A stretch of 18,135 nt of DNA from Mannheimia sp041807705 (GCF_041807705.1 NZ_JBGTYY010000037.1:1-18135); one strand, 5' to 3'. Positions 1-7,677 are shown, counted from the first letter of the stretch. Notes: generated from the letters alone by a model not told the origin. Numbers and translations: made by a program.

Positions 1-19
1 AGAAAATCAACAAGATTTT

Positions 20-135
20 CCCGACGACCATAGTGCTGTGGTTCTACCTGACTCCATACCGAACTCAGAAGTAAAACGCAGTAACGTCGATGGTAGTGTG
101 GTGATTCGCCATGTGAGAGTAGAGCCTCGTCGGGT
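20..135 (+). rRNA. rrf: 5S ribosomal RNA
   Basis: The sequence matches the bacterial 5S rRNA pattern, including the conserved CCGAACTCAGAAGT stretch and the GATGGTAGTGTGG segment. The ends pair as the terminal helix: CCCGACGA at 20-27 with TCGTCGGG at 127-134. It is a full gene of about 116 bases. The 19 bases before it would be the 23S-5S spacer, so the window opens at the end of an rRNA operon on the + strand. Confidence 0.97.
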
Positions 136-150
136 TATTAATTTAGGAAC

Positions 151-181
151 CCCCTTAAGTAGAGATACTTAAGGGGTTTTT
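151..181 (+). terminator. Rho-independent terminator of the rRNA operon
   Basis: A perfect 10-bp stem (CCCCTTAAGT at 151-160 with ACTTAAGGGG at 167-176) encloses a 6-base loop and runs into TTTTT. It lies 16 bases after the 5S gene. Confidence 0.95.
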
Positions 182-254
182 GCTATTTAATGGTGTTGTG
201 GATGTTTAAATTTTAAGTTTCAAATTTAATGTTGTAGAAAAGTGAAGGAAAATG

Positions 255-304
255 ACCGCTTGCAGAGAGAAATAGGAAAGCTAAATTCTAGGGCTACAAG
301 CGGT
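255..304 (-). terminator. Inverted pair of DNA-uptake signals, likely terminator for the lpxH transcript
   Basis: ACCGCTTGC at 255-263 and ACAAGCGGT at 296-304 are opposed copies of the uptake-signal core and can pair as an 8-bp stem (ACCGCTTG/CAAGCGGT). Read on the - strand, the hairpin follows the end of the glycosyltransferase pseudogene (342) and is trailed by CATTTTCC. Opposed uptake signals acting as terminators are known in the Pasteurellaceae; the terminator role here is inferred. The rest of 182-341 shows no gene. Confidence 0.6.
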
Positions 305-341
305 TGTTTTTTAGAGAAAAATTTACGAATCAGCTAGTTAT

Positions 342-1133
342 TTAGCTCCATTCCAGAGTATAAGGCTTAATACCAATATCTTTACTATTAAGGCAGATTT
401 GCGAGCTTTTAATGTTATTAGTGATGGTTTCTGTAATTAGATTAGCTTGCTGAATTTTTTCTTCAGTAATATTAGAATCTTTTTCGTTAAATAAAATCGC
501 ATATTAATAATCTTTCTGCGTGCATACCTTCTCGACAGTAATGTAACACGCCCACATCATTGAACTCAGTCGCTACAGAACTAATTTGTGTAGTGGCTAT
601 GCCTAATGCTCCATCTTCTCCGCCTAATTCTCTAAAGAGTTGATGTTGTGGAAAGCCACCACAAGCTAAGAAAATGAACGACGGAACACTACATTTCCTC
701 CACAGGTCATTCGCATATGCTGCCAAGCTAAATCAGAATTGGGATGAGAGCTGTAGCGTTCATCTAAGTTAATTGCCTTTAATGCAAGGCGAACTAACGC
801 TGTTTCAGGTTTGAATTCAAAAATCTTTTCAGCTACTTGTAATGCTCCGTTTTCGTAGGCATCATCTGCATCTAAAAAGGCGATTAGAGCTGCTTCGCTT
901 TGTAATGCTTCCCAGTTACGAGCTTTTGCTACACCACCATTTTGAGGCATTCTCTCCACCCTAATTTTATCGGGTACTTGAGCTTGTAAGTGTTTGGCTA
1001 AAGCAAGCGTATTATCCGTTGAAGCATCATCAATAAGCCATAGTAAATTTAACTCAGGCTGATTTAGTACACTTTGGACGGCACGAACAAGCGTTTTTTC
1101 AGAGTTGTAGCAAGGAATAATGACATCAATCAT
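342..1133 (-). pseudogene. Family 2 glycosyltransferase, broken by two frameshifts
   Basis: The first 155 codons encode a GT-A N-terminus (MIDVIIPCYNSEKTL, then IDDAST, then a DXD-like FLDADDAYE). The frame closes at 666, but the adjacent frame continues the protein (LACGGFPQHQLFRELGGEDG ...) to about 500. Restoring one T to the T4 run near 680 joins them as RRSFFLACGG. A second shift near 500-507 (one extra base) opens a third frame, AILFNEKDSNITEEK..., ending in LEWS and a stop at 342-344. Repaired, the protein would have about 264 residues. The start overlaps the lpxH stop by 4 bases (ATGA), so the two are probably translationally coupled. The acceptor sugar or lipid cannot be told from sequence. 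Sequencing error is possible, but two independent shifts favour a real pseudogene. Confidence 0.85.
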
Positions 1134-1831
1134 ATAAATTCTGCTCCTTGTTGGGTTACGCTTAAAATAGAAGCGTAATCTTCTTTCCAGTCGCCCAATA
1201 CAATGCGTGTAAATCCATTATGCTGATGAACTGCTTGGCGATGGGTATGTCCGTGTATAAGTTGAGTTGTGTTGAATTTGGATACAATTTGAGTGGTAAA
1301 TTCGGCATTTACGTCCATAATTTCAGCGGATTTATCACGCTTTTCTTGTTTGCTTTTAGAGCGGATTTTCTCCGCAATGCGAATTCGCCAAGAAAGTGGA
1401 AACATCAAAAAGATAGCTTGTCGCCATTTTTGGTGGACTTTTTTACGGAATTGTTGATATTTCACATCATCAGTACAAAGTGTATCGCCGTGACAGAGTA
1501 AGGTTGGCGTACCGAATAAATCAATAACGTAGTAATCAGGTAAAATAATCATACCTGTCTGTTCGCTAAAGCGTTTTCCAATTAAAAAATCACGATTTCC
1601 GCAAATAAAATAGCATTTTGTACCGCTTGCAGTGAGAGTTTTAATCGCATTTTTAGCGGTCGAAATAAGTTCAGATTCTTCATCATCACCAATCCAGAAA
1701 TCAAACAGATCGCCTAAGATATAAACCGCTTCTGCAAGCGGTGCTTTTTCTTGCATAAATTGCAAAAAGAGGTGGGTGATTTCAGGCTGATTTTCGTTTA
1801 AGTGCAGATCGGCAATAAAATAGTAAGTCAT
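1130..1831 (-). CDS. lpxH: UDP-2,3-diacylglucosamine diphosphatase LpxH
   Basis: LpxH hydrolyses UDP-2,3-diacylglucosamine to lipid X and UMP on the inner face of the membrane, the fourth step of lipid A synthesis. The 233-residue protein carries the calcineurin-like metallophosphatase motifs at the expected positions: D8-x-H10, GD at 40-41, GNRD at 78-81, H114 and GHTH at 194-197. These match the metal ligands known in E. coli LpxH (D8, H10, D41, N79, H114, H195, H197). The lysine/arginine-rich segment at about 150-167 lies in the cap region of the family. No clear Shine-Dalgarno precedes the ATG. A terminator-like hairpin separates it from the upstream DUF1523 gene, so it probably has its own promoter, which I could not identify. 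It overlaps the downstream glycosyltransferase pseudogene by 4 bases. Confidence 0.96.
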   Translation of the reverse strand: MTYYFIADLHLNENQPEITHLFLQFMQEKAPLAEAVYILGDLFDFWIGDDEESELISTAKNAIKTLTASGTKCYFICGNRDFLIGKRFSEQTGMIILPDYYVIDLFGTPTLLCHGDTLCTDDVKYQQFRKKVHQKWRQAIFLMFPLSWRIRIAEKIRSKSKQEKRDKSAEIMDVNAEFTTQIVSKFNTTQLIHGHTHRQAVHQHNGFTRIVLGDWKEDYASILSVTQQGAEFI

Positions 1832-1847
1832 TTGATATTTATGATAA

Positions 1848-1887
1848 AAAGAAAACGGTTCAATTTTTTACAAAATCGAACCGTTTG
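1848..1887 (-). terminator. Terminator hairpin after the mltG-tatD-DUF1523 transcript
   Basis: AAACGGTTC at 1853-1861 pairs with GAACCGTTT at 1878-1886. Read on the - strand the stem is followed by TCTTTTTATC. It lies just after the DUF1523 stop and before lpxH. Confidence 0.75.
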
Positions 1888-1904
1888 TCAAAGGTTTAAT
1901 TGGC

Positions 1905-2426
1905 TTAATCTTTAAAGATACCGCGAATAAATTGTACTGAGAGGAAGAATAAGAAAGCGAGTACGGCATAAAGTATATAGCTCATAATCGGTTTACTTAC
2001 CGTTTCCGCTTCGGCTAATGGCTTGATAGAAACAATATTTCTAAATTCATTTAGCCAGTTAATACGCCAGCCATAGTATTTGATTTGTACACGTTGCTTC
2101 TCATTTGCGTAGGCTTGTGCTTTTGCTTGAATATCTGCAGAGCCGAATTTGAAGTAAGGTGGTAAACCCCAGCCTGTGTCTTCGTTGCGGTAAACCATCA
2201 CTTTTTTCGTTTCGGGGTCTTCGGTAAAGAGGAAGTAAACATCACGCACTTGACCATCAGCCGGGTTTGCTTTGCTGATAATGCCATCTTTATCCATTCG
2301 GCGAACTTCCATTCCTGTTACCAGCGTTTCTTCATAGCTTGGCATCGCATAATTCACTGCACCGCCTAACACAATAAAAAAGGCAAGTGAGACTAAAATT
2401 AGAAAATATTTGAGCATAGTTCTCAT
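1905..2426 (-). CDS. DUF1523 family membrane protein
   Basis: This 173-residue protein is recognised as DUF1523-like; its function is unknown. It has an N-terminal hydrophobic segment (about residues 4-27, MLKYFLILVSLAFFIVLGGA), a soluble middle part with EVRRMDKDG, FTEDPETKK and YYGWRINWLNEFRNIVS, and a C-terminal membrane segment (about 146-166), so the middle part is probably periplasmic. I chose the ATG at 2426 because AAGGAACAG lies just upstream. The earlier in-frame ATG would overlap tatD by 32 bases and has no such site. The start lies 10 bases after the tatD stop, so it is likely the last gene of the mltG-tmk-holB-parDE-tatD transcript. Confidence 0.8.
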   Translation of the reverse strand: MRTMLKYFLILVSLAFFIVLGGAVNYAMPSYEETLVTGMEVRRMDKDGIISKANPADGQVRDVYFLFTEDPETKKVMVYRNEDTGWGLPPYFKFGSADIQAKAQAYANEKQRVQIKYYGWRINWLNEFRNIVSIKPLAEAETVSKPIMSYILYAVLAFLFFLSVQFIRGIFKD

Positions 2427-2436
2427 ATTCTGTTCC

Positions 2437-3225
2437 TTATAATTGAATTTTAAATAAGTTTTGCACATTTTCCGTTGTAATGCGAGCGAATTTTTCTGTT
2501 GAGACCCCTTTTAATGTCGCAACGTATTCACAGGTTTCTCGCACATAAGCGGGCTGATTCGGTTTTCCTCGATAAGGAATAGGAGAGAGGTAAGGTGAAT
2601 CTGTCTCTACCAATAAACGATCTAATGGCACTTTTCTGACTACATCTCGCAATTCTTCCGCATTGCGGAACGTGATAATACCTGAAATTGAAATATAAAA
2701 GCCAATATCTAGGGCACGCTTTGCCATTGTCCAATCTTCGGTGAAGCAGTGCAAAACACCCCCGCATTTTTCAGCATTGTTTTGTTCTAGCATATCCATT
2801 GTATCTTCACGGGCAGAACGAGTATGGATAATAAGCGGTTTATTCAGCTTATTCGCAATATCAATTTGCTGAACAAAGAGCGATTGCTGTAATGCTTTGG
2901 TTTCGGGTGTATAGTGATAATCCAAGCCGGTTTCGCCAATCGCCACCACTTTTGGATCTTGAGCAAACTCAAAAAGTTTATCGTAATCAAAGGGTTCATC
3001 TTCCACGTTTAATGGGTGAACGCCGCAAGAAAGTGAGACATCATTGCGATGAGCAGTTAAGTTTTTCATTGCTTCAAAACGCCCAACGGTTGTGCAAACA
3101 GAAAGAAAATGATGAACACCACGAGCTTTCGCATTTTCAATCACTTCATCAATATTTTTATGTCGGGTTTCGTAGTCTAGAGAATCTAGATGACAATGTG
3201 AGTCTATGATAAATAAGTCTTTCAT
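2437..3225 (-). CDS. tatD: TatD-family metal-dependent hydrolase (YcfH-type)
   Basis: The 262-residue protein has the ordered metal-binding motifs of the TatD/amidohydrolase TIM barrel: DSHCHLD (H10, H12), GETGLDY (E98), H134 in LIIHTR, H159 in VLHCFTE and ETDSPYLSP (D209). TatD proteins are metal-dependent 3'-5' DNA exonucleases or phosphoesterases; YcfH itself has no settled substrate. In E. coli and Haemophilus this paralogue follows holB directly. Here parD-parE lies between them and the parE stop is only 4 bases upstream. There is no good Shine-Dalgarno (TATTTAGAAAAATG), so translation may depend on coupling to parE. The symbol is by family; ycfH is the precise E. coli orthologue. Confidence 0.93.
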   Translation of the reverse strand: MKDLFIIDSHCHLDSLDYETRHKNIDEVIENAKARGVHHFLSVCTTVGRFEAMKNLTAHRNDVSLSCGVHPLNVEDEPFDYDKLFEFAQDPKVVAIGETGLDYHYTPETKALQQSLFVQQIDIANKLNKPLIIHTRSAREDTMDMLEQNNAEKCGGVLHCFTEDWTMAKRALDIGFYISISGIITFRNAEELRDVVRKVPLDRLLVETDSPYLSPIPYRGKPNQPAYVRETCEYVATLKGVSTEKFARITTENVQNLFKIQL

Positions 3226-3229
3226 TTTT

Positions 3230-3514
3230 CTAAATATAGCGTTTATGATTCATTTGGTTATGTAAGATGCGAACAATAAATATATGATCTGCTTTTATTC
3301 GATAATAAATTGTATGAGATTGATGTGTGTGCATTCGCAAGCCACCACGAATATGTTCCGCAGAAGTTCCCATTGTTGGAAAATCAGCTAATAAATTCAA
3401 AATATGCTTTAGATCTGCAAAATAAGATTCTGTTTGTTGAACACCAAATTGAGAGATACTGTAACGAAAAAGTTTCTCTTGATCTCGGAGTGCTTGAGCA
3501 GAAAGTTTATACAT
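3230..3514 (-). CDS. parE: ParE/RelE-superfamily toxin
   Basis: The 94-residue protein has the ParE pattern: N-terminal helices (LSAQALRDQEKLFRYSISQFG), a middle helix (ESYFADLKHILNLLADFP), then the strand-rich end with GGLRMHTHQSHTIYYRI and IFIVRILHNQM. ParE toxins poison DNA gyrase, whereas RelE members cut mRNA on the ribosome. Type-II ParE is preferred because the partner is a ParD-type protein. It overlaps parD by 8 bases (start ATG inside the parD ATGTATAA end), the usual antitoxin-first layout. Confidence 0.9.
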   Translation of the reverse strand: MYKLSAQALRDQEKLFRYSISQFGVQQTESYFADLKHILNLLADFPTMGTSAEHIRGGLRMHTHQSHTIYYRIKADHIFIVRILHNQMNHKRYI

Positions 3515-3749
3515 TAAGTTCCGCCTTTACTCTCAACATCATTTCATCAATCGTTTCGGTTGCATAACCACTAGCATCACCATCATCAATGGCTTGTCGC
3601 AACTGAGCTAAGTATTGCTCTTTTTCCTCAAGCATTCGTAAAGCGGTTCTCACTACTTCACTGGTAGAGCCATAACGCCCACTTGCCACCATTTCATTCA
3701 CAAAATCATTTAAAGGTTCGCCTAAAGTCACGCTGGTTGTTCTTGCCAT
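3507..3749 (-). CDS. parD: ParD-type antitoxin (ribbon-helix-helix)
   Basis: This is an 80-residue protein starting MARTTSVTLGEPLNDFVNEM. The N-terminal strand and the two helices up to about residue 48 (GRYGSTSEVVRTALRMLEEKE) form the ribbon-helix-helix DNA-binding unit. The acidic tail (DDGDASGYATETIDEMM) is the likely toxin-binding part. The start at 3749 follows AAGGAG at a good distance. A start nine codons earlier would lie inside the operator palindrome and has no binding site, so I rejected it. It is the first gene of a two-gene module placed between holB and tatD. Confidence 0.92.
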   Translation of the reverse strand: MARTTSVTLGEPLNDFVNEMVASGRYGSTSEVVRTALRMLEEKEQYLAQLRQAIDDGDASGYATETIDEMMLRVKAELNV

Positions 3750-3759
3750 AATATTCTCC

Positions 3760-3780
3760 TTGTGTGAATTATTCATACAA
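3760..3780 (-). promoter_or_regulatory. Probable ParD operator overlapping the parD ribosome binding region
   Basis: TTGTGTGAAT and ATTCATACAA flank a single T as an inverted repeat with 9 of 10 positions matching. It lies between the predicted -10 region and the parD start, the usual site for autorepression by a ParD-ParE complex. Confidence 0.6.
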
Positions 3781-3804
3781 TAACAAAGATAAATAATTTT
3801 GCAA
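3777..3804 (-). promoter_or_regulatory. Predicted promoter of parDE
   Basis: On the - strand there is TTGCAA (3799-3804), 16 bases of spacing and TATTGT (3777-3782). The -10 element overlaps the inverted repeat. If real, it also drives tatD and the DUF1523 gene, which have lost direct contact with holB. Confidence 0.45.
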
Positions 3805-3879
3805 GTTATAAACTATATTACAGGGCTAGAAGCCTCTTTTTACGGCTAATTAAAAGCTACCTTCTATGAGGGAGGGCTT

Positions 3880-4857
3880 TTACTCAAACACCAAAACCAA
3901 CTTCGTTAGGCAATCTAGCAACATCAATTCCGGGTTGACAGCGTTGATTTCGGTTAAATCCCGCTGGGTTTGGTGGAGGATTTGTTGCCCTTGCAGTAAA
4001 CCGTGAGCGGTGAGCTGTTGGCTGAAAGGGATAATGCCGTTTTGCAGATCTGGGTTGATCCAACCTTGTGTGATGTTCATTTTGGCTTTGAGGGCATCGT
4101 TGAAGAAACTTTCGAGCCATTCGAGTTGTTGTAAAATATCTTCTTTTTCTTTATCAAAGGCTTGGAAAAGCAGCACCACATCTCGGCTTTTGTAGAAACG
4201 CCAGAAGGTTTGCAAAAAGGTTTTTCGCTGTTGCAAGCGGTCATTTTCGATAAAATTTTTGCAAATTAGTGGGCGTGAGTGGCAAAGGCGGAGTGCAATC
4301 TCTAAGTCGTCGGTTGAGATTGCCGGAAATTGTGTTTGTAGCCAAGCCATTACTTCTGAGGCTTGTGGGGCGTAAAGTACCCAAGTTTGGCTGCGGCTTT
4401 GAATGGTAGCTAAAACTGTTGCTTGAAGCGGTGCTTCGAGCAAGAAATAGACGTTTTCACGTGGCTCTTCCAAGGTTTTGAGCAGGGCATTACTGCTTGC
4501 CTCGGTTAAACGATCAACTCCTCGAATATAAACGACCGTATTTCCCCCTTGTTGGGCGAAATTCTGGAGTTTATAAATCAACTCACGCACTTGGTCGATA
4601 CCAATATCTTTGTCTTCAATCGGCTCAAGAATGTGGAAATCGGGGTGGTTGTTGCTTTGCATAAGCAGGCAACTTTTGCATTCAAGACAAGGTTGATGGC
4701 GGAGTTTTTGGCTGCAAAGCAACCATTCAGCCACCTTGTAGATTAAGGTGTCTGTACCAAGACCAACATCTGTTTTGAACAGTAAGGCGTGATGACCTCG
4801 CCCCTGTAAAAATGAATCGGTAAGTTGTTGATAAGTGCTTTCGAGCCAAGGGTACAT
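3880..4857 (-). CDS. holB: DNA polymerase III delta' subunit
   Basis: HolB is the delta' subunit of the DnaX clamp-loader complex, which loads the beta clamp on primed DNA. The 325-residue protein shows a degenerate nucleotide-binding loop (TDVGLGTDTL, as expected for the non-ATPase subunit), a zinc-binding cysteine set (C48, C57, C60, C63) and an SRC-like segment at ASSNALLKTLEEP. The length fits the family. Its ATG overlaps the tmk stop as TAATG. In E. coli and Haemophilus tatD follows; here the ParDE module does. An uptake signal (GCAAGCGGTCATTTT) lies inside the coding region near 4233. Confidence 0.95.
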   Translation of the reverse strand: MYPWLESTYQQLTDSFLQGRGHHALLFKTDVGLGTDTLIYKVAEWLLCSQKLRHQPCLECKSCLLMQSNNHPDFHILEPIEDKDIGIDQVRELIYKLQNFAQQGGNTVVYIRGVDRLTEASSNALLKTLEEPRENVYFLLEAPLQATVLATIQSRSQTWVLYAPQASEVMAWLQTQFPAISTDDLEIALRLCHSRPLICKNFIENDRLQQRKTFLQTFWRFYKSRDVVLLFQAFDKEKEDILQQLEWLESFFNDALKAKMNITQGWINPDLQNGIIPFSQQLTAHGLLQGQQILHQTQRDLTEINAVNPELMLLDCLTKLVLVFE

Positions 4858-5477
4858 TATTTCAGCCAGTTTCTAATTACTTGTTGAATATCCGCAGTCA
4901 CCTGTTCGATGGGTTGTTCGGCATTGATGATCACGGCTTTATCGTTGTGTTGGGTTAATTCTAAATAACGCTCTCGTGTGCGGTAGAAGAAGTCAAGGCT
5001 TTGCTGTTCGATGCGGTCTAATTCGCCTCTGCCTCTGGCTCTTTCTAAACCAATCACCGGATCGAGATCGAGATAAATCGTTAAATCTGGCTCGAATGTG
5101 CCGAGTACCGATTCTTTTAAGGTTTCGAGTAAGTGACGATCCAACTTACGTCCACCGCCTTGATAGGCTTGGGAAGACATATCGTGGCGGTCTCCTAGCA
5201 CCCATTTACCTTCAGCAAGAGCAGGTTTGATCACATTTTCCACCAGTTGAACACGGGCTGCATAGAGCATTAATAATTCCGCTTTATCGGTTACAGGCTC
5301 TTCGGTTTCGTGCTTAATTAAATGGCGAAGTTTTTCCGCAAGGGGAGTGCCGCCCGGCTCACGAGTCATCACAACATCTTTAATGCCTGCTTGCTCTAAC
5401 TCTTTTAAAATTACTTGATGGGCGGTGGTTTTGCCTGCACCTTCTAAGCCTTCAATCACAATAAATTTTCCACGCAT
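4857..5477 (-). CDS. tmk: Thymidylate kinase
   Basis: Tmk phosphorylates dTMP to dTDP with ATP, an essential step of dTTP supply. From MRGKFIVIEG the protein has 206 residues, normal for the family. Motifs are the P-loop GLEGAGKTT (10-18), TREPGGTPLAEKLR, GDRHDMSSQAYQGGGR and the LID-type RARGRGELDRIE. An earlier in-frame start would overlap mltG by 68 bases and add a non-conserved lysine/asparagine-rich leader, so I chose 5477. It sits 10 bases after the mltG stop and shares TAATG with holB. Confidence 0.95.
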   Translation of the reverse strand: MRGKFIVIEGLEGAGKTTAHQVILKELEQAGIKDVVMTREPGGTPLAEKLRHLIKHETEEPVTDKAELLMLYAARVQLVENVIKPALAEGKWVLGDRHDMSSQAYQGGGRKLDRHLLETLKESVLGTFEPDLTIYLDLDPVIGLERARGRGELDRIEQQSLDFFYRTRERYLELTQHNDKAVIINAEQPIEQVTADIQQVIRNWLK

Positions 5478-5487
5478 ATTGTTCTCA

Positions 5488-6522
5488 CTATTTTTGTTCA
5501 TTTTTGCGTTTGCGTTCAATTTGAATCCATTCTTGCACAGCTTTATTATGCTCACTCAACGTTCGGCTGAATTTGTGCCCGCCTGTGCCATCTGCCACAA
5601 AGTATAAATATGACGTGTTATCCGGGTTTGCCACTGCTTTGATTGAAGCCTCGCTCGGCATTGTAATAGGTGTTGGAGGCAATCCATCGATTTGGTAAGT
5701 GTTGTATGGCGTATATTCCTCTAAATCTTTACGGCGAATATTGCCATCATAGCTGTCGCCCATACCATAAATTACGGTTGGATCGGTCTGCAGACGCATT
5801 TTAATGCGTAGGCGGTTAATAAACACAGAAGCTACCTGGGAGCGTTCGCTTGCAATGCCAGTTTCTTTCTCCACAATAGAGGCAAGAATTAACATCTCAT
5901 ACGGATTTGCAAGCGGTAGATTTTCTGCTCTATTTTGCCACGCCTGTTCTAACGTTGTTTTTTGCTTTTGGTAAGCTCGTTTGAGTAGTGCTAAATCGGT
6001 GGAATTTGGCGTGTAGCTGTAAGTATCGGGAGCAATCCAGCCTTCCATTTTTTCGTGTGGAATATCAAGCAATTCTGCGATCTCTTTTTCTGATTTATCT
6101 TTTAGTGTTTGTTGTAGATATTTCGCTTGAGTAAGTTGTTCACGCCACGCTTTGAAGGTTCTACCTTCAATAAGCTGAACGTTAAGTTGCACTTCTTTAC
6201 CCGAACTTAAATGGGCAAGTAAATCTTTTACCGTAGTTAAACCATTTAATGAATAAGTACCTGCTTTGAATTTGCTTAATTCTGGGTATAGACGCATCAA
6301 ATAGGGGAGGAGATCGGCATCATCGTGGGTAACAATGCCTTGCTCTTCTAATAGAGTAGCAAGTTTTTGGCTAGAAACGCCTCGTTCCAGTACGAAAAGT
6401 TGGTCTGGTTGTGTCGTGATTTGGTGCTCTGCCAACGAGTTTAATTTTTGGTAGCCGTAAAATAAGCCACCACAGGCGATAACTCCAGCTAAACCTAATG
6501 CAATAAGGATTTTTTTTAACAT
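5488..6522 (-). CDS. mltG: Endolytic murein transglycosylase MltG
   Basis: MltG is an inner-membrane lytic transglycosylase that cuts nascent glycan strands and acts as a terminator of peptidoglycan elongation. The 344-residue protein has one N-terminal membrane anchor (about residues 4-24) and the YceG domain. The catalytic glutamate lies in LILASIVEKETG at E218, the same number as in E. coli, followed by VASVFINRLRIKMRLQTDPTVIYGMG. It heads the mltG-tmk-holB run seen across gamma-proteobacteria. The basic end (ERKRKNEQK) runs up to the tmk leader. Confidence 0.96.
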   Translation of the reverse strand: MLKKILIALGLAGVIACGGLFYGYQKLNSLAEHQITTQPDQLFVLERGVSSQKLATLLEEQGIVTHDDADLLPYLMRLYPELSKFKAGTYSLNGLTTVKDLLAHLSSGKEVQLNVQLIEGRTFKAWREQLTQAKYLQQTLKDKSEKEIAELLDIPHEKMEGWIAPDTYSYTPNSTDLALLKRAYQKQKTTLEQAWQNRAENLPLANPYEMLILASIVEKETGIASERSQVASVFINRLRIKMRLQTDPTVIYGMGDSYDGNIRRKDLEEYTPYNTYQIDGLPPTPITMPSEASIKAVANPDNTSYLYFVADGTGGHKFSRTLSEHNKAVQEWIQIERKRKNEQK

Positions 6523-6614
6523 TGAAATTGAATAATAGTTAAGTAAAAACGAGTTAAATTCTACTATAAAGCGGTCGTTTTTTCAGAAAAATTTGCAAAT
6601 GTGATTTGAATAAA

Positions 6615-6690
6615 TGGTGGGTCATGAAGGATTCGAACCTTCGACCAACGGATTAAAAGTCCGCTGCTCTACCGACTGAGCTAATGACCC
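6615..6690 (-). tRNA. tRNA-Lys(UUU), copy 3 in transcription order
   Basis: A 76-base cloverleaf with encoded CCA: 5' GGGTCATTAGCTCAGTCGG ... anticodon loop CTTTTAA ... GGTTCGAATCC ... ATGACCCACCA. The anticodon is TTT. It is identical to the two neighbouring copies and the last one transcribed. Confidence 0.98.
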
Positions 6691-6712
6691 AAGAGGGATT
6701 TTGAAATTTAAA

Positions 6713-6788
6713 TGGTGGGTCATGAAGGATTCGAACCTTCGACCAACGGATTAAAAGTCCGCTGCTCTACCGACTGAGCTAATGACCC
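6713..6788 (-). tRNA. tRNA-Lys(UUU), copy 2
   Basis: The same 76 bases as the copy at 6615-6690, with anticodon TTT and encoded CCA. It is separated from its neighbours by spacers of 22 and 23 bases. Confidence 0.98.
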
Positions 6789-6811
6789 AAAGAGGTGTTT
6801 TGAAGATTAAA

Positions 6812-6887
6812 TGGTGGGTCATGAAGGATTCGAACCTTCGACCAACGGATTAAAAGTCCGCTGCTCTACCGACTGAGCTAATGACCC
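6812..6887 (-). tRNA. tRNA-Lys(UUU), copy 1
   Basis: The same 76 bases as the other two copies and the one nearest the predicted promoter. The three are presumably made as one precursor and cut apart. Confidence 0.98.
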
Positions 6888-6910
6888 ATAATCTTGCGTA
6901 ACGAGGGCAT

Positions 6911-6938
6911 ATCATACGGATTTTTGAAAGTTTAGCAA
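6911..6938 (-). promoter_or_regulatory. Predicted promoter of the tRNA-Lys operon
   Basis: On the - strand there is TTGCTA (6933-6938), 16 bases, then TATGAT (6911-6916). The -10 is followed by GC-containing bases (ATGCCCTCG), a discriminator typical of stable-RNA promoters. The spacing to the first tRNA fits a short leader. Confidence 0.65.
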
Positions 6939-7026
6939 GTTTTTTTTATTTAAATAGTGTTAAGTGTATGTTTTATAAGCAATTTTACGGAAAATTAAAC
7001 AGTTTGATACAAAATACAAACGGGCT

Positions 7027-7055
7027 TTTATCTTTTTCTGAAAATAAGCTATAAT
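7027..7055 (+). promoter_or_regulatory. Predicted ppa promoter
   Basis: TATAAT at 7050-7055 is a perfect -10 hexamer 41 bases before the ppa start. The -35 at 7027-7032 (TTTATC, 17-base spacing) is weak. Confidence 0.55.
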
Positions 7056-7096
7056 CACGCCGTTTATTTAACCATCAATTTTAGAAGGAAACCAAA

Positions 7097-7624
7097 ATGG
7101 GCTTAGAATTAGTTCCGGCTGGTAAAGAGTTACCAGATGATATTTATGTTGTTATTGAAATCCCTGCAAATTCAGATCCAATCAAATATGAAGTGGACAA
7201 AGAAACAGGCGCATTATTTGTAGATCGCTTTATGGCAACAGCAATGTTCTATCCAGCAAACTATGGCTATGTGAATAACACCTTATCGTCTGATGGCGAC
7301 CCGGTAGATGTATTAGTACCAACACCATACCCACTACAACCGGGTTCTGTAATCCGTTGCCGTCCGGTTGGCGTGTTAAAAATGACTGACGAAGCGGGTG
7401 GTGATGCCAAAGTGGTTGCTGTGCCACACACTAAATTAAGCAAAGAGTACGACCACATTAAAGATGTGGGTGATTTACCGGCATTATTAAAAGCACAAAT
7501 CCAACACTTCTTTGAAAGCTATAAAGCATTAGAAGCAGGCAAGTGGGTGAAAGTTGAAGGTTGGGGCGATGTAAACGAAGCCCGCCAAGAAATCTTAGAA
7601 TCTTTCGAGCGTGCTAAAAAATAA
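7097..7624 (+). CDS. ppa: Inorganic pyrophosphatase
   Basis: Ppa hydrolyses pyrophosphate to two phosphates in the cytoplasm, pulling biosynthetic reactions forward. The 175-residue protein matches the family I bacterial enzyme in length and motifs: KYEVDKETGALFVDRFMATAMFYPANYGY, the metal-binding DGDPVDVLV, and the later aspartates and lysines in AGGDAKVVAVP and KEYDHIKDV. AGAAGGAAACC precedes the ATG. It is followed by its own terminator and is probably monocistronic. Confidence 0.97.
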   Translation: MGLELVPAGKELPDDIYVVIEIPANSDPIKYEVDKETGALFVDRFMATAMFYPANYGYVNNTLSSDGDPVDVLVPTPYPLQPGSVIRCRPVGVLKMTDEAGGDAKVVAVPHTKLSKEYDHIKDVGDLPALLKAQIQHFFESYKALEAGKWVKVEGWGDVNEARQEILESFERAKK

Positions 7625-7635
7625 TTTTTGATCTG

Positions 7636-7664
7636 AATGCCAAGCAGATTTGTTTGGCATTTTT
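7636..7664 (+). terminator. ppa terminator
   Basis: AATGCCAA (7636-7643) pairs with TTGGCATT (7654-7661) around a 10-base loop and runs into TTTT. It ends only 14 bases before the next gene's start. Confidence 0.85.
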
Positions 7665-7677
7665 GTGAGAAATCGAT

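Noticed and set aside
487..726. A separate small - strand gene of 79 codons
   Set aside because: It is the middle part of the frameshifted glycosyltransferase, not a gene of its own.
3805..3879. Terminator between holB and parD
   Set aside because: Short complementary pieces (TAGAAG and CTTCTA) are about 30 bases apart and no T run follows a stable stem, so I do not call one.
6615..6887. Regularly spaced repeats suggesting a CRISPR array
   Set aside because: The repeat units are complete tRNA-Lys genes and the spacers are AT-rich and very short; there are no cas genes.
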